A stretch of DNA of 34,960 nucleotides from Candidatus Handelsmanbacteria bacterium (GTDB lineage: Bacteria > Latescibacterota > UBA2968 > UBA8231), in assembly GCA_016867395.1 (NCBI GenBank), contig VGJS01000043.1, positions 1-34,960 on the forward strand. The letters run 5' to 3'. The translations under genes were made by a program, and so were the position numbers. The notes under the pieces were generated by a model. The model did no database searches. It saw only the letters and a list, made by a program, of their open reading frames with translations, and was not told the origin of the DNA. Shown in pieces: positions 1-7,723 of the stretch (its first letter is position 1; each line of letters opens with the position of its first letter).

Positions 1-420
1 GGCCTGGCCGCCCAGGTACTCGCTGGCCCCGACGTAGAAGAGGGTGGGCAGAGCCCTGGGGGTGCCGGCCTTGGGGTCGGCGGTGTTGAGCACGATCACC
101 GGGATACCGGCGGCCTTGGCGCGCTCGACGTTGGGGCGGATGGCCTCCGGGTCGGGGCAACTGACCCCCAGGCCGTCCACCTTGCGGGCGATGGCGTCGT
201 CGAGGAAATCGGCCATGTCGGCGATGGAGAAGGTGGGATTACTCAGCCACTGCACCTCCACCCCGTAACGGGCGGCGGCGTCCTCCATGCCGCGGATGAC
301 CACGTTCCAGAAGGGATTGCCCGGACCGCCGTGGGTGACAAAGGCGAAGCGGTACCCGGCCAGGGCCGGGACACAGGTCAAGGAGAGCAGCGCCCAGCAG
401 TACAAGAGGGTTTTGCGCAT
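1..420 (-). CDS. Sugar-type ABC transporter substrate-binding protein, copy 1 (partial)
   Basis: This is the N-terminal 140 residues of a periplasmic binding protein of the ribose/YtfQ type (Peripla_BP_4 fold), which captures a small sugar-like ligand for an ABC importer. The gene starts at ATG 420 and leaves the window at its 3' end. A secretion signal (MRKTLLYC, then a hydrophobic stretch ending in ALA) precedes FAFVTHGGPGNPFW, which is typical for the first strand and ligand loop. The motif VDGLGVSCPDPEAI follows. It is divergent from the nitrilase gene at 517, with 96 bases between. No transporter ATPase or permease is visible, so the ligand is unknown. The frame is intact where it can be seen, and copy 2 (24529 leftward) shows how the protein continues. 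Confidence 0.75.
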   Translation of the reverse strand, partial: MRKTLLYCWALLSLTCVPALAGYRFAFVTHGGPGNPFWNVVIRGMEDAAARYGVEVQWLSNPTFSIADMADFLDDAIARKVDGLGVSCPDPEAIRPNVERAKAAGIPVIVLNTADPKAGTPRALPTLFYVGASEYLGGQA

Positions 421-473
421 TGGAGTCACCGTAGTGGTGTGCCAGAGGAGGGGTGGTTTATCTTTGAGCCGGG

Positions 474-502
474 AAGTTATCCGCCTGCCCAGAGACTGTC
501 AA
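474..502 (-). promoter_or_regulatory. Putative promoter of binding-protein copy 1
   Basis: Read on the minus strand, TTGACA (502-497) is followed after 17 bases by TAACTT (479-474), about 54 bases before the ATG at 420. In copy 2 the same positions read TTGGCA and TAATTT (24612-24584). A perfect -35 with a three-of-six -10 box makes this plausible but unproven. Confidence 0.4.
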
Positions 503-516
503 GCAGGAGGAGAAGG

Positions 517-1253
517 ATGAGCAACTACCTGAACATCGCCTGTATATCCTATTCCCCGCCCTCCGAGGGCAGCGACGAGGAGGTGGTGCCCAAGGTCCAC
601 AAGGATCTCAAGGAGTTGGTGGGTCGCTGCGCCGCGGCCACCCGGCCCGACCTGATCGTGCTGCCCGAGACCATCTGCCGCAACTTTGCCGAACCAGTGC
701 CCGGCGGCCCGACCACCCGCCTCTTGGCCGGCCTGGCCCGCAAGCACGACTGCCTGATCACCGTACCGGTGCGCCAGCGGGCGAAGGGCAAGGTTTACAA
801 CGTCCTGGGGCTTGTGGACCGCCGCGGCAAACTGGCCGGGGTGTACCGCAAGTACATCCCGGTTTTTCCCGAATTCGACAAAGGCACCTGCTCGGGGGCG
901 GGACCGGTGGCCATCCCCACCGAGTACGGCCCCATCGGCTGCGCCATCTGCTTCGATCTGAACTTCTCCGAACTGCGCGAGTTGTACAAGCCCCTCGCCC
1001 CCAAGCTACTGCTCTTCAGCTCCATGTACCACGGCGGCCTGGTGCAGAACTGGTGGGCCCTGGACCTGCGCTCCTTCTTCGCCGGGGCGGTGTACCGGGG
1101 GCCCCCTGCACCATCATCGATCCCCAGGGCACAGTGCTGGCCGAAAGCAACAACTACGTGCCCTGGGCCGCGGCCAGGGTCAACCTCGACTTCGAGGTCA
1201 TCCACCTCAACAAGAACGGGGCCCACTACGGCAAGATCCACCGCAAGTACGGG
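517..1253 (+). pseudogene. Nitrilase-superfamily amidohydrolase, copy 1 (frameshifted, 3' end lost)
   Basis: The start is ATG 517 behind the ribosome site AGGAGGAGA. The protein would hydrolyse a C-N bond of an amide or nitrile with a Glu-Lys-Cys triad, all three present before the lesion: E51 in VLPET, K112 in YRKYIP and C145 in GCAICFDLNF. Compared with copy 2, one base is missing in the run GGGGGCCCCC (1097-1106), which shifts the frame after about residue 195. The shifted frame continues the nitrilase sequence to KIHRKYG at 1253, then passes directly into a dihydrodipicolinate-synthase-like sequence. About 50 C-terminal residues of the nitrilase are absent. The homopolymer could be a sequencing error, but the 3' replacement cannot be. 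Confidence is high for the family and moderate that the gene is dead. Confidence 0.8.
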
Positions 1254-2108
1254 CACCTGATCGAGGCCGGGGTGGACGGGATCTTCACCGTGGGCACAGC
1301 CGGCGAATTCTGGGCCCTCAGCATTGAAGAGAAGAAGCGGATCTATCAAGGTACCGTGGCTGCGGCCAAGGGCCGGGTGCCGGTGTACCTGGGCACCGGG
1401 GCCAACACCACCCGCGAGGCCGTGCGCCTGGCCGAGCTTGCCCAGGAGGCCGGGGCCGACTGCCTCTCGGTGCTGACCCCCAACTTCATCAACCCCAGCC
1501 CCGAGGAGCTCTTCCGCCCCTACCGGGCCATCGCCAGGGCGGTGGACCTGCCGGTGCTGCTCTACACCAACCCGGACCGCACCGGGGTTGGGATCTCGGC
1601 CGACCTGGCGGTGCGCCTGGCCGAGGAGGTGGACAACATCGCCGGCATCAAGGACAGTTCCGGGGACCTGGGCCTGACCGCCGAGTACCTGCGGCGCACC
1701 CCGGACGAGTTCCACGTGCTCATGGGCCGCGACACCCTGATCTATGCCGGACTGGCCCAGGGGGCGGCCGGGGCCATCGCCGCCAGCGCCAATATCGCCC
1801 CCGAACTGAGTGTGGGCATCTTCGAGAACTTCGTCTGGGGGGACATGAACAAGGCCCTCGATTTCCAGCAGCGCCTGGCCCCCCTGCGCCTGGCCTTTGG
1901 GCTGGGCACCTTCCCGGCCATGCTCAAGGCCGGCGCCGAACTGCTGGGCCTGCCTGCCGGGCCGCCTCGCGCCCCCGTGGGCCGGCTTTCGGCGGCGCAG
2001 CGCCAGCAGTTGCGCGAGGTCCTGGTGCAGATGGGCAAGATCGAGGCCGGGCGCCGCGAGCCGGTGGTCGAGTACCGCGAGACCTCCGGAGCCCTTCAAA
2101 CGGTGTAA
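1254..2108 (+). pseudogene. Dihydrodipicolinate synthase/N-acetylneuraminate lyase family, N-terminus missing
   Basis: These 284 codons encode a class I (Schiff-base) aldolase TIM barrel of the DapA/NanA family. Family members condense or cleave pyruvate with an aldehyde or sugar acid. Visible hallmarks, counted from 1254, are GTAGE at 14-18, the catalytic Tyr104 in LLYTNPD and the Schiff-base Lys133 in AGIKDSSGD. The family's first strand and roughly 30 residues are missing: homology begins abruptly with HLIEAGVDGIF, joined in frame to the shifted nitrilase sequence. No ATG with a ribosome site precedes the barrel, so it is probably an inactive fragment unless translated as a fusion. In this gene context a sugar-acid aldolase is more likely than lysine biosynthesis, which is inference. 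Confidence 0.75.
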
Positions 2109-2121
2109 AGGAGAAGACGAG

Positions 2122-2301
2122 ATGGCTGTCTATTCCATGAGGCGGCACCGGCGCGAGCTGGGAGAGATCGGCCGCATGTATCTGCTGGTGGTCGGGTTGT
2201 TCCTGGCCGGCCTGCTGGTGTGGAAATTGGAGAGGCTGCAAGGCCCCACCTGGCAGGCCCCCGCCGCCAGCAGTCCGCCGGCCCAGAATTACGGGCGCTG
2301 A
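2122..2301 (+). CDS. Small single-pass membrane protein, 59 aa
   Basis: I do not recognise a family. The gene starts at ATG 2122 after AAGGAG (2108-2113), with good spacing. It encodes a basic N-terminus (RRHRREL), one hydrophobic helix of about 20 residues (roughly 19-38, MYLLVVGLFLAGLLVWKL) and a short Pro/Ala-rich tail. The charge pattern suggests that the N-terminus stays in the cytoplasm. It lies 24 bases upstream of the DUF362 gene and is probably cotranscribed with it, so a role in membrane anchoring or assembly of that exported protein is possible. That is inference from position only. Confidence 0.55.
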   Translation: MAVYSMRRHRRELGEIGRMYLLVVGLFLAGLLVWKLERLQGPTWQAPAASSPPAQNYGR

Positions 2302-2325
2302 GGCCCATCAAATGGAGCAGAGACG

Positions 2326-4344
2326 ATGAACCGGAACCGGAGATGGCAGGCGCTGGCCCTGGCCGGCGCGGTGGCAGTGGGGTTGGATCTGGGTCGGGTG
2401 GGGCCCAGCGCTGGCCGGCGGGCCTGGCAGCCGCCGGTGTCCAAGGTGGTGGCCGCCGATGCCACCGTGGCCATCGCCTGCTCGGCCTGCAGCCCCTTGC
2501 CCCAGCCCGCCCCGCGCGACGCCACCCTCAGCTACGCACAGGTGGACGCGGTGGTCAAGCGGGCCCTGCGCCTCGACACCTCGGAGCGCAGCCTGTCCAG
2601 GGTGGTGGCGCCGGGGGACTGGGTGGCGGTCAAGGTGAACATCGTCACCGTGCCCCTGATCGTGAAGAACCGCAAGCTTACCTCGTTCTGGGACAAGGGT
2701 GTGGCCCACTGGGGCCAGGCCACCGATCTGAGGGTGGTCAAGAGCCTCATCGACTACCTGGTCAACGAGGAGAAGGACGCCCGCCGCATCACCATCGTCG
2801 AGGGCGGGGCCGAGTGGTCGGGGATGGGCAAGACCGGGGCGGCCACCGGCCAGACCGAAGACGGCTGGTCGGTGCGCTGGGCTGCCTTCGACAGTTTGTC
2901 CTATAATGACATCGTCGCCCAGTACAACGGGGTGAACGGCATCGCAGTGGACATCGTCGATCTCAACTACGACGACTGGGTGGGCACCGGGGGGGTGAAG
3001 TCCGGCGAGCCGCTGCCGGTGCCCGACCCCAACCAGACCGGCATCACCTGGTACCAGCGCCCGGAAGGGTACTACGTTTCCAAAACCCTGTTGGCGGTGG
3101 ACAAGCTGGTCAATATCGCGGCGATGAAGACCCACAACATCCCCGGCATCACCCTGCTGCACAAGCAGTACGTGGGCACCTACATGCAGCGGGCCTACGG
3201 CGAGCGCAGCAACTCCAAGTCGGGGCTGCACCAGTACGGCGACGAGAACGTGCTGCGCGGGGCAGTGGACCTCTTCTCCTACCGGCCCACCGACTACGGG
3301 CTCCTCGAATCCTTCTGGGGCACCGAGGGGGCCGGCCCGCAGTGGGGCAAGAACGTGCAGCACAACGTCGTCATCGCCGGGGGCGACCCGGTGGCGGTGG
3401 ATGCGGTGGGGGCGGTGGTCATGGGCTACAACCCGGCCGACCTGGAGTTCCTGCACCTGTCGGCGGCCAAGGGTTTCGGCACCTACGACCTGGACCATAT
3501 CCACATCGCCGGCGACGGGCTGGCCGAGGTGGCGCGCGACTTCGAGAAGCCGCCCTCGGCCCCCTTCTGGGGCTGGGGCAACCGGCAGTGGCTGGTCAAC
3601 GGCCCCCATCCAGAAGCCGGGCTGGACGGGGCCGGCCTGCGCCCGGCCGAGGGCGAGCGCAGCGACGGGATCACCTGGAAACGCTGGACCGGGACCAAGC
3701 GCCGGGTGCTGCTGCCCCAGGATTACGTTGGGGCCCAGAGCGCCACCTATGCCTTTGCCTATATCGACTCGCGCAGCGCCCAGGAGGGTTATCTTTACCT
3801 GGGGGCGGGGGAGGAGCTGGCCCTCTGGCTCAACGGCGAGCCAGTGCTGGCCCGGCAGCCGGTGGGCGCGGCACCGGACGCGGCCAGGGTGCCCGTGGCC
3901 CTGAAGCAGGGCCTCAACCCGGTGATGGTGGCGGTGTGGAACAGCCTCGGGGAGGCCGGCCTGAGCCTGGTGGCCGGCGACGAGGGCGGCGACACCCTGC
4001 CGGGCATCCGCTATCTGCTCGACTCCCCGGCCACCGCCGTGGTCGAGGAGGGGGTCGCCCTGCCGGAAGCCCTGAGCCTGGGGGTCAACTACCCCAACCC
4101 CTTCAACCCGGCCACGGTGATCCCCTACGCCCTGCCCCAGGCCGGCCCGGCCCGCCTGAGCATCCACGACGCGCGCGGGGCCCTGGTGCGGGTCCTGGTG
4201 GACCGCGCCCTGCCCGGCGGGGCGCACCAGAGCACCTGGGACGGCTGCGACGGCCAGGGCCGGCCGGCGGCCAGTGGCATCTACTTCTACCGCCTGCAGC
4301 AGGGCGGCATCCAGCGGGTCGGCCGCATGGCGCTGGTGCGCTGA
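2326..4344 (+). CDS. Exported DUF362-domain protein with C-terminal FlgD Ig-like domain
   Basis: The 672-residue protein has a basic start (MNRNRRW) and a hydrophobic segment at about 8-24 that could be a signal peptide or anchor. A DUF362 region follows at about 95-405, with GDWVAVKVNIV at 97-107 and AAMKTHNIPGITLLHK near 265. DUF362 proteins have no settled biochemical role, and many carry Fe-S ligands. Here I see only an isolated CSAC pair near residue 52. After a beta-rich linker, the last 90 residues form a FlgD-type Ig-like domain entered by NYPNPFNPATVIPYALP and closing with SGIYFYRL. In related phyla this tail is found on exported surface proteins and resembles type IX sorting domains. 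The ribosome site is weak (GGAGCAGAGACG). The product is probably a periplasmic or cell-surface protein of unknown reaction. Confidence 0.75.
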   Translation: MNRNRRWQALALAGAVAVGLDLGRVGPSAGRRAWQPPVSKVVAADATVAIACSACSPLPQPAPRDATLSYAQVDAVVKRALRLDTSERSLSRVVAPGDWVAVKVNIVTVPLIVKNRKLTSFWDKGVAHWGQATDLRVVKSLIDYLVNEEKDARRITIVEGGAEWSGMGKTGAATGQTEDGWSVRWAAFDSLSYNDIVAQYNGVNGIAVDIVDLNYDDWVGTGGVKSGEPLPVPDPNQTGITWYQRPEGYYVSKTLLAVDKLVNIAAMKTHNIPGITLLHKQYVGTYMQRAYGERSNSKSGLHQYGDENVLRGAVDLFSYRPTDYGLLESFWGTEGAGPQWGKNVQHNVVIAGGDPVAVDAVGAVVMGYNPADLEFLHLSAAKGFGTYDLDHIHIAGDGLAEVARDFEKPPSAPFWGWGNRQWLVNGPHPEAGLDGAGLRPAEGERSDGITWKRWTGTKRRVLLPQDYVGAQSATYAFAYIDSRSAQEGYLYLGAGEELALWLNGEPVLARQPVGAAPDAARVPVALKQGLNPVMVAVWNSLGEAGLSLVAGDEGGDTLPGIRYLLDSPATAVVEEGVALPEALSLGVNYPNPFNPATVIPYALPQAGPARLSIHDARGALVRVLVDRALPGGAHQSTWDGCDGQGRPAASGIYFYRLQQGGIQRVGRMALVR

Positions 4345-4437
4345 GCCGGGCCGCAGCCGAGGCCCCTTATGTATCGGACGCCCCTTTCTGCGGGCCGCGC
4401 TGCTGAGTGCGCCGGCGCCGCCCACGAGGAGACCCCC

Positions 4438-5058
4438 ATGAACGACGCACAGCGCTACCGCACCATCCTGCTCTTTGGCGCCCCCGGCTCGGGCAAGGGC
4501 ACCCAGGGCAAGATCCTGGGGCACGTGCCCGGCTTCTTCCACCTCTCCTGCGGCGAGGTCTTTCGCGGCCTCAACCCCGCCAGCGAGCTGGGCAAGACCT
4601 TTTTGCAGTACTCCAGTTAGGGCAAGCTGGTCCCCGACAGCTACACGGTGCAACTGTGGTGCGAGCACATCCACCGCCTGGTCCACGCCCACCACTTCCA
4701 CCCCGAGAACACCATCCTGCTCCTCGACGGCATCCCGCGCAACCGCCACCAGGCCGAGATGATGGAACAGTACATCGAGGTGCTGATGGTGCTCTACCTC
4801 GAGGCCGCCGACGAGGAGCAGATGATCGCCCGCCTGCGCCGCCGCGCCCTGCACGAGAACCGCCTCGACGACGCCAACGAGGAGGTGATCCGCCGCCGCT
4901 TCCGCGAGTACGAGGCCGAGAGCGCCCCGGTGCTCCAGTTCTACCCCCCCGGGCGGATCTACAAGGTGGACGCCTTGCCCCCGCCCCTGGAGGTGTTGCA
5001 CGACGCCATCGAGGCCATCGAGGAGGGCGTGGAGGAGGCGTTGCCGGCGGGCCGGTGA
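4438..5058 (+). pseudogene. Adenylate kinase-like gene with in-frame amber codon
   Basis: One frame of 207 codons encodes a nucleoside monophosphate kinase of the short adenylate-kinase type (AMP + ATP = 2 ADP). It has the P-loop GAPGSGKGT at 14-22, the AMP-site region HLSCGEVFRGL, the motif LLLDGIPRN (usually DGFPRT) and a C-terminal RRRFREYE helix. Codon 61 is TAG (4618-4620), in the segment YSS-stop-GKLVPD where family members usually have a charged or polar residue such as Arg, Lys or Gln. Both sides of the stop remain open and conserved in the same frame. One C-to-T change from CAG would explain it. The start ATG 4438 follows GAGGAG (4426-4431). The short product (60 aa) would lack most of the enzyme. 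It may be a recent pseudogene, a sequencing error or a readthrough case. It is unlikely to be the only copy, as adenylate kinase is essential. Confidence 0.8.
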
Positions 5059-5068
5059 GCCGGGGCCC

Positions 5069-5097
5069 TTGACGGGCCGGGGCCCCTGCCCTATCTC
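5069..5097 (+). promoter_or_regulatory. Putative promoter of the glycosylasparaginase gene
   Basis: TTGACG (5069-5074) and TATCTC (5092-5097) are separated by exactly 17 bases, placing a start of transcription near 5104, about 44 bases before ATG 5148. The spacer is GC-rich and contains an inverted GGGCC/GGCCC arrangement. Confidence 0.4.
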
Positions 5098-5147
5098 TGG
5101 GGGCGCTGGCCGCCACACCCAAACCCTCCCAAGCGAGAGCCCACCTC

Positions 5148-6113
5148 ATGGACCTTACCCGGAGAAGCTTCATGGCCCAGACCACCCTGGCCGCCGCCGG
5201 CGGCCTCGCCCTGGGGGAAAGGGCCTGGAGCGGGGAGGGGGCGCAGAGCGCGGCCCGGCCAGTGCTGGCATCCACCTGGGGCTTCGGCCAGCAGGCCAAC
5301 GAGGCGGCCCTCAAGATCATGCAGCAGGGGGGCAGCACCCTCGATGCGGTGGAGCAGGGGATCTGGGTCACGGAGGCGGACCTGTCCAACTCGTCGGTGG
5401 GGATCGGCGGCACCCCCAACGCCGAAGGGGTAGTGCAGCTGGACGCCTGCATCATGTGGGGGCCTGGGCACAAGGCCGGCAGCGTGGCGGCCCTGGAGGG
5501 CATCGCCCACCCCATCTCGGCGGCCCGGCGGGTGATGGAGAAGACCTCCCATGTGATGCTGGTGGGGGAGGGGGCCAGGCAGTTCGCCCTGGCCCAGGGC
5601 CTCGAGACGGCCCAGATGCCCACCGAGGAAAGGCGGCAGGCGTGGCTGCGGTGGCGGGCCGAGCAGGAAGAGAGGAAGAAGGCCCAGGGCCACGACACCA
5701 TCGCCCTGCTGGTGCTGGACGCCGAGGGGCACCTGGCCGGGGGCTGCTCGACCAGCGGGCGGGGCTACAAGCTGCCGGGCCGGGTGGGCGACTCGCCCAT
5801 CCTCGGCAGCGGCCTGTACGTGGATGAGGAGGTGGGGGCGGCCGGGGCCACGGGCATCGGCGAGAACATCATGCGCTACTGCGGCAGTTTCCTCGCCGTG
5901 GAGTACATGCGCCAAGGACTGCACCCGCAGGAAGCCTGCGCCGAGGTGGTGCGCCGCATCGCCAAGAGCGAGGGCCGCGCCGATCTGAGCATCAACTTCG
6001 TCGCCCTCGACAAGGCGGGCCGGCACGGGGCGGCCGGCACCGACGAAGGGTTCCAGTACGCCCTGACCACCCCGGAGGAGAGCGGGGTCAGGACCCCCCT
6101 TCGCGCACCCTGA
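5148..6113 (+). CDS. Glycosylasparaginase / isoaspartyl peptidase family, Tat-exported
   Basis: The 321-residue protein is an Ntn-hydrolase of the N4-(beta-N-acetylglucosaminyl)-L-asparaginase family, which cleaves the sugar-asparagine amide of degraded glycoproteins. It begins with a twin-arginine signal (TRRSFMAQ, then Ala/Gly-rich to about residue 28), so it should fold in the cytoplasm and be exported. Self-cleavage is expected between Asp183 and Thr184 in GHDTIALLVLDAEG, which frees the Thr nucleophile. Substrate-loop motifs follow in order: GRVGDSPILGSGLYV (211-225) and TGIGEN (235-240). The length fits the family. Its last 26 bases overlap the convergent CRTAC1 gene. The ribosome site before ATG 5148 is weak, but no better start precedes the Tat motif. 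Confidence 0.88.
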   Translation: MDLTRRSFMAQTTLAAAGGLALGERAWSGEGAQSAARPVLASTWGFGQQANEAALKIMQQGGSTLDAVEQGIWVTEADLSNSSVGIGGTPNAEGVVQLDACIMWGPGHKAGSVAALEGIAHPISAARRVMEKTSHVMLVGEGARQFALAQGLETAQMPTEERRQAWLRWRAEQEERKKAQGHDTIALLVLDAEGHLAGGCSTSGRGYKLPGRVGDSPILGSGLYVDEEVGAAGATGIGENIMRYCGSFLAVEYMRQGLHPQEACAEVVRRIAKSEGRADLSINFVALDKAGRHGAAGTDEGFQYALTTPEESGVRTPLRAP

Positions 6114-7719
6114 GGAACTGGTCGGCCGGCACGTCCCGCATTACCTGCGCCCCGCCGCCGGGCCAGCGGATCTCCACCTCCTCGGCCCGCCCCTGCGTCC
6201 CCAGCCCAAAGTGGACCCGCCGGTCGCTGGAACTGAGGTATCCGGTGTTGGCACGGACCTCCCGCACCTGGCTCAGGCCGCCGGCCCGCACCCTGACCTG
6301 GGCCCCCACCCCGTCGCGGTTGCCGCTCCGCCCCTCCAGTTCGATTACCAGGAAGTGATTCCCCGTTTCGCCCTCGTTGCGCAAGAGGGTACAGCGCGGG
6401 GCATCTGAATCCGAGACAAAGAGGTCCAGGTCCCCGTCGTTGTCGTAGTCCCCCACCGCGGTGCCGTGGCTGACCCGCTCCACCTGCAAGCCCGGCCCGG
6501 CGCTCTGGCCCACCTCGGCAAAGGTTCCATCCCCTTTGTTGCGGAAGAGCAGGTTCCGCTGCGCGTAGGAGGCGGCGCTGTCGTACTCCTTGACGTTGGG
6601 ATCGAGGTGCCCGTTGGCGACAAAGAGGTCCAGCCAGCCGTCCAGGTCGGCGTCGAGGAAATTGGCGCTCATGCCCAGGAAGGGCAGGCTGGGCGGGCCC
6701 ACCCCGGTCTCGTAGCTGGCGTAGGTGAAGAAGTCCTCCCCGTCGTTGTGGTACATGGCCAGGCCCACCCACTGGAAGGTGGTCAGGGCGAGGTCCTGCC
6801 GGCCGTCGTTGTCGCAATCCCCCCAGTCGGCGCCCATCGCCGATTCGGCCGCCCCCTCGTTGCCAAAGGCCACGCCAGCCAACATCCCCACCTCGGTGAA
6901 GCGGCCTGGCCCCTGGTTCTGAAAGAGGAAATTCGGGGTCTTGTCGTTGGCCACGAAGAGGTCGGGATCCCCGTCCAGGTCGTAGTCGGCGAAGACCGGG
7001 GCCAGTTGCCGGCCCGCGGTGGTGTGGAGCCCGGCCTGGCGGGTCTGATCGCTGAAACGCCCCTCCCCTTCATTGCGGTAGTACACCCCTGAGACCCCTG
7101 GGTACGCGGTGGGCGGGCAGTAGGCCGGCACCCCGGCCTGCAGGCAGACCTTGTTCCTCTCCAGGGAGAAGTCGAGGTAGTTGGCCACGTACAGATCCAG
7201 GTCCCCGTCCAGGTCCACGTCGGCAAAGGCCGCCCCGGTCCCCCAGCCCGCGTCTCCCACCCCAGCCTCCCCGGTCAGGTCGGCGAAGCGGCCGCCGCCC
7301 TGGTTCTGGTACAAGCGGTTGGGGCCAAAATTGGTGAGATAGAGGTCCTGGTCGCCGTCGTTGTCGCAATCGGCCGCCGCCACCCCCATGCCGTAGGAGG
7401 GATCACCCACCCCGGCCTGGGCCGTGGTGTTCTCAAAGGTCCCATCGCCCCGGTTGCGGTACAGGGCGTCCAGGGGCGGATCAGGACCGGGGTCGCGGTC
7501 CAGGTAGGTGCCGTTGATGATGAAGAGGTCCAGGTACCCGTCGCCGTCGGCGTCGAAAAGGGCCGCCCCCGAGCCCATGGCCTCGGGCAGGTAGCGCTGG
7601 GGGCTGGCCCCGTTGACGTAGCGGAAGTCGATGCCGGCCTCGGCGGCCACCTCGACAAAGCGCAGGGCCCGGGCCGGCCCTGGAATAAGCAGCGAAGCGA
7701 GGAGGAGAAAGGCGGCCAC
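6088..7719 (-). CDS. CRTAC1/UnbV-type FG-GAP repeat protein with ASPIC domain
   Basis: This secreted 543-residue protein starts at GTG 7719 with a signal sequence ending in PARA. It carries seven calcium-loop motifs of the DxDxDG type (around residues 56, 117, 168, 245, 301, 356 and 424), the mark of FG-GAP/VCBS beta-propeller repeats. The UnbV_ASPIC domain (about 454-522) contains NTGYLSSSD and ends in WPGG. Such proteins lie outside the cytoplasm; the propeller is thought to bind ligands or partner proteins, and no enzyme activity is established. Four bases separate it from the upstream TPR gene, whose stop region TGAGG may act as its ribosome site, so translation is probably coupled. The 3' end overlaps the convergent asparaginase gene by 26 bases. 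Confidence 0.88.
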   Translation of the reverse strand: MAAFLLLASLLIPGPARALRFVEVAAEAGIDFRYVNGASPQRYLPEAMGSGAALFDADGDGYLDLFIINGTYLDRDPGPDPPLDALYRNRGDGTFENTTAQAGVGDPSYGMGVAAADCDNDGDQDLYLTNFGPNRLYQNQGGGRFADLTGEAGVGDAGWGTGAAFADVDLDGDLDLYVANYLDFSLERNKVCLQAGVPAYCPPTAYPGVSGVYYRNEGEGRFSDQTRQAGLHTTAGRQLAPVFADYDLDGDPDLFVANDKTPNFLFQNQGPGRFTEVGMLAGVAFGNEGAAESAMGADWGDCDNDGRQDLALTTFQWVGLAMYHNDGEDFFTYASYETGVGPPSLPFLGMSANFLDADLDGWLDLFVANGHLDPNVKEYDSAASYAQRNLLFRNKGDGTFAEVGQSAGPGLQVERVSHGTAVGDYDNDGDLDLFVSDSDAPRCTLLRNEGETGNHFLVIELEGRSGNRDGVGAQVRVRAGGLSQVREVRANTGYLSSSDRRVHFGLGTQGRAEEVEIRWPGGGAQVMRDVPADQFLRVREGGS

Positions 7720-7723
7720 GGCC

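Larger units (their letters stand above)
1..1253 (+). repeat. Direct repeat copy 1 (binding protein/nitrilase module)
   Basis: This block aligns base for base with 24110-25364, in the same orientation about 24 kb away. I count 20 mismatches over the first 420 bases, about 95% identity, with no net indel there. Single-base length differences occur in the intergenic region near 450 and at the G5C5 run 1097-1106. Similarity stops sharply after 1253: copy 2 continues in its nitrilase gene, while this copy continues in a different gene. The left end lies outside the window. Confidence 0.9.

Noticed and set aside
2308..5118. Open frame of 936 codons on the minus strand opposite the DUF362 and adenylate kinase genes
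   Set aside because: Its His/Gly/Val/Leu-rich sequence is the mirror of GC-rich coding on the other strand; it shows no domain, signal or ribosome site and crosses two recognisable genes.
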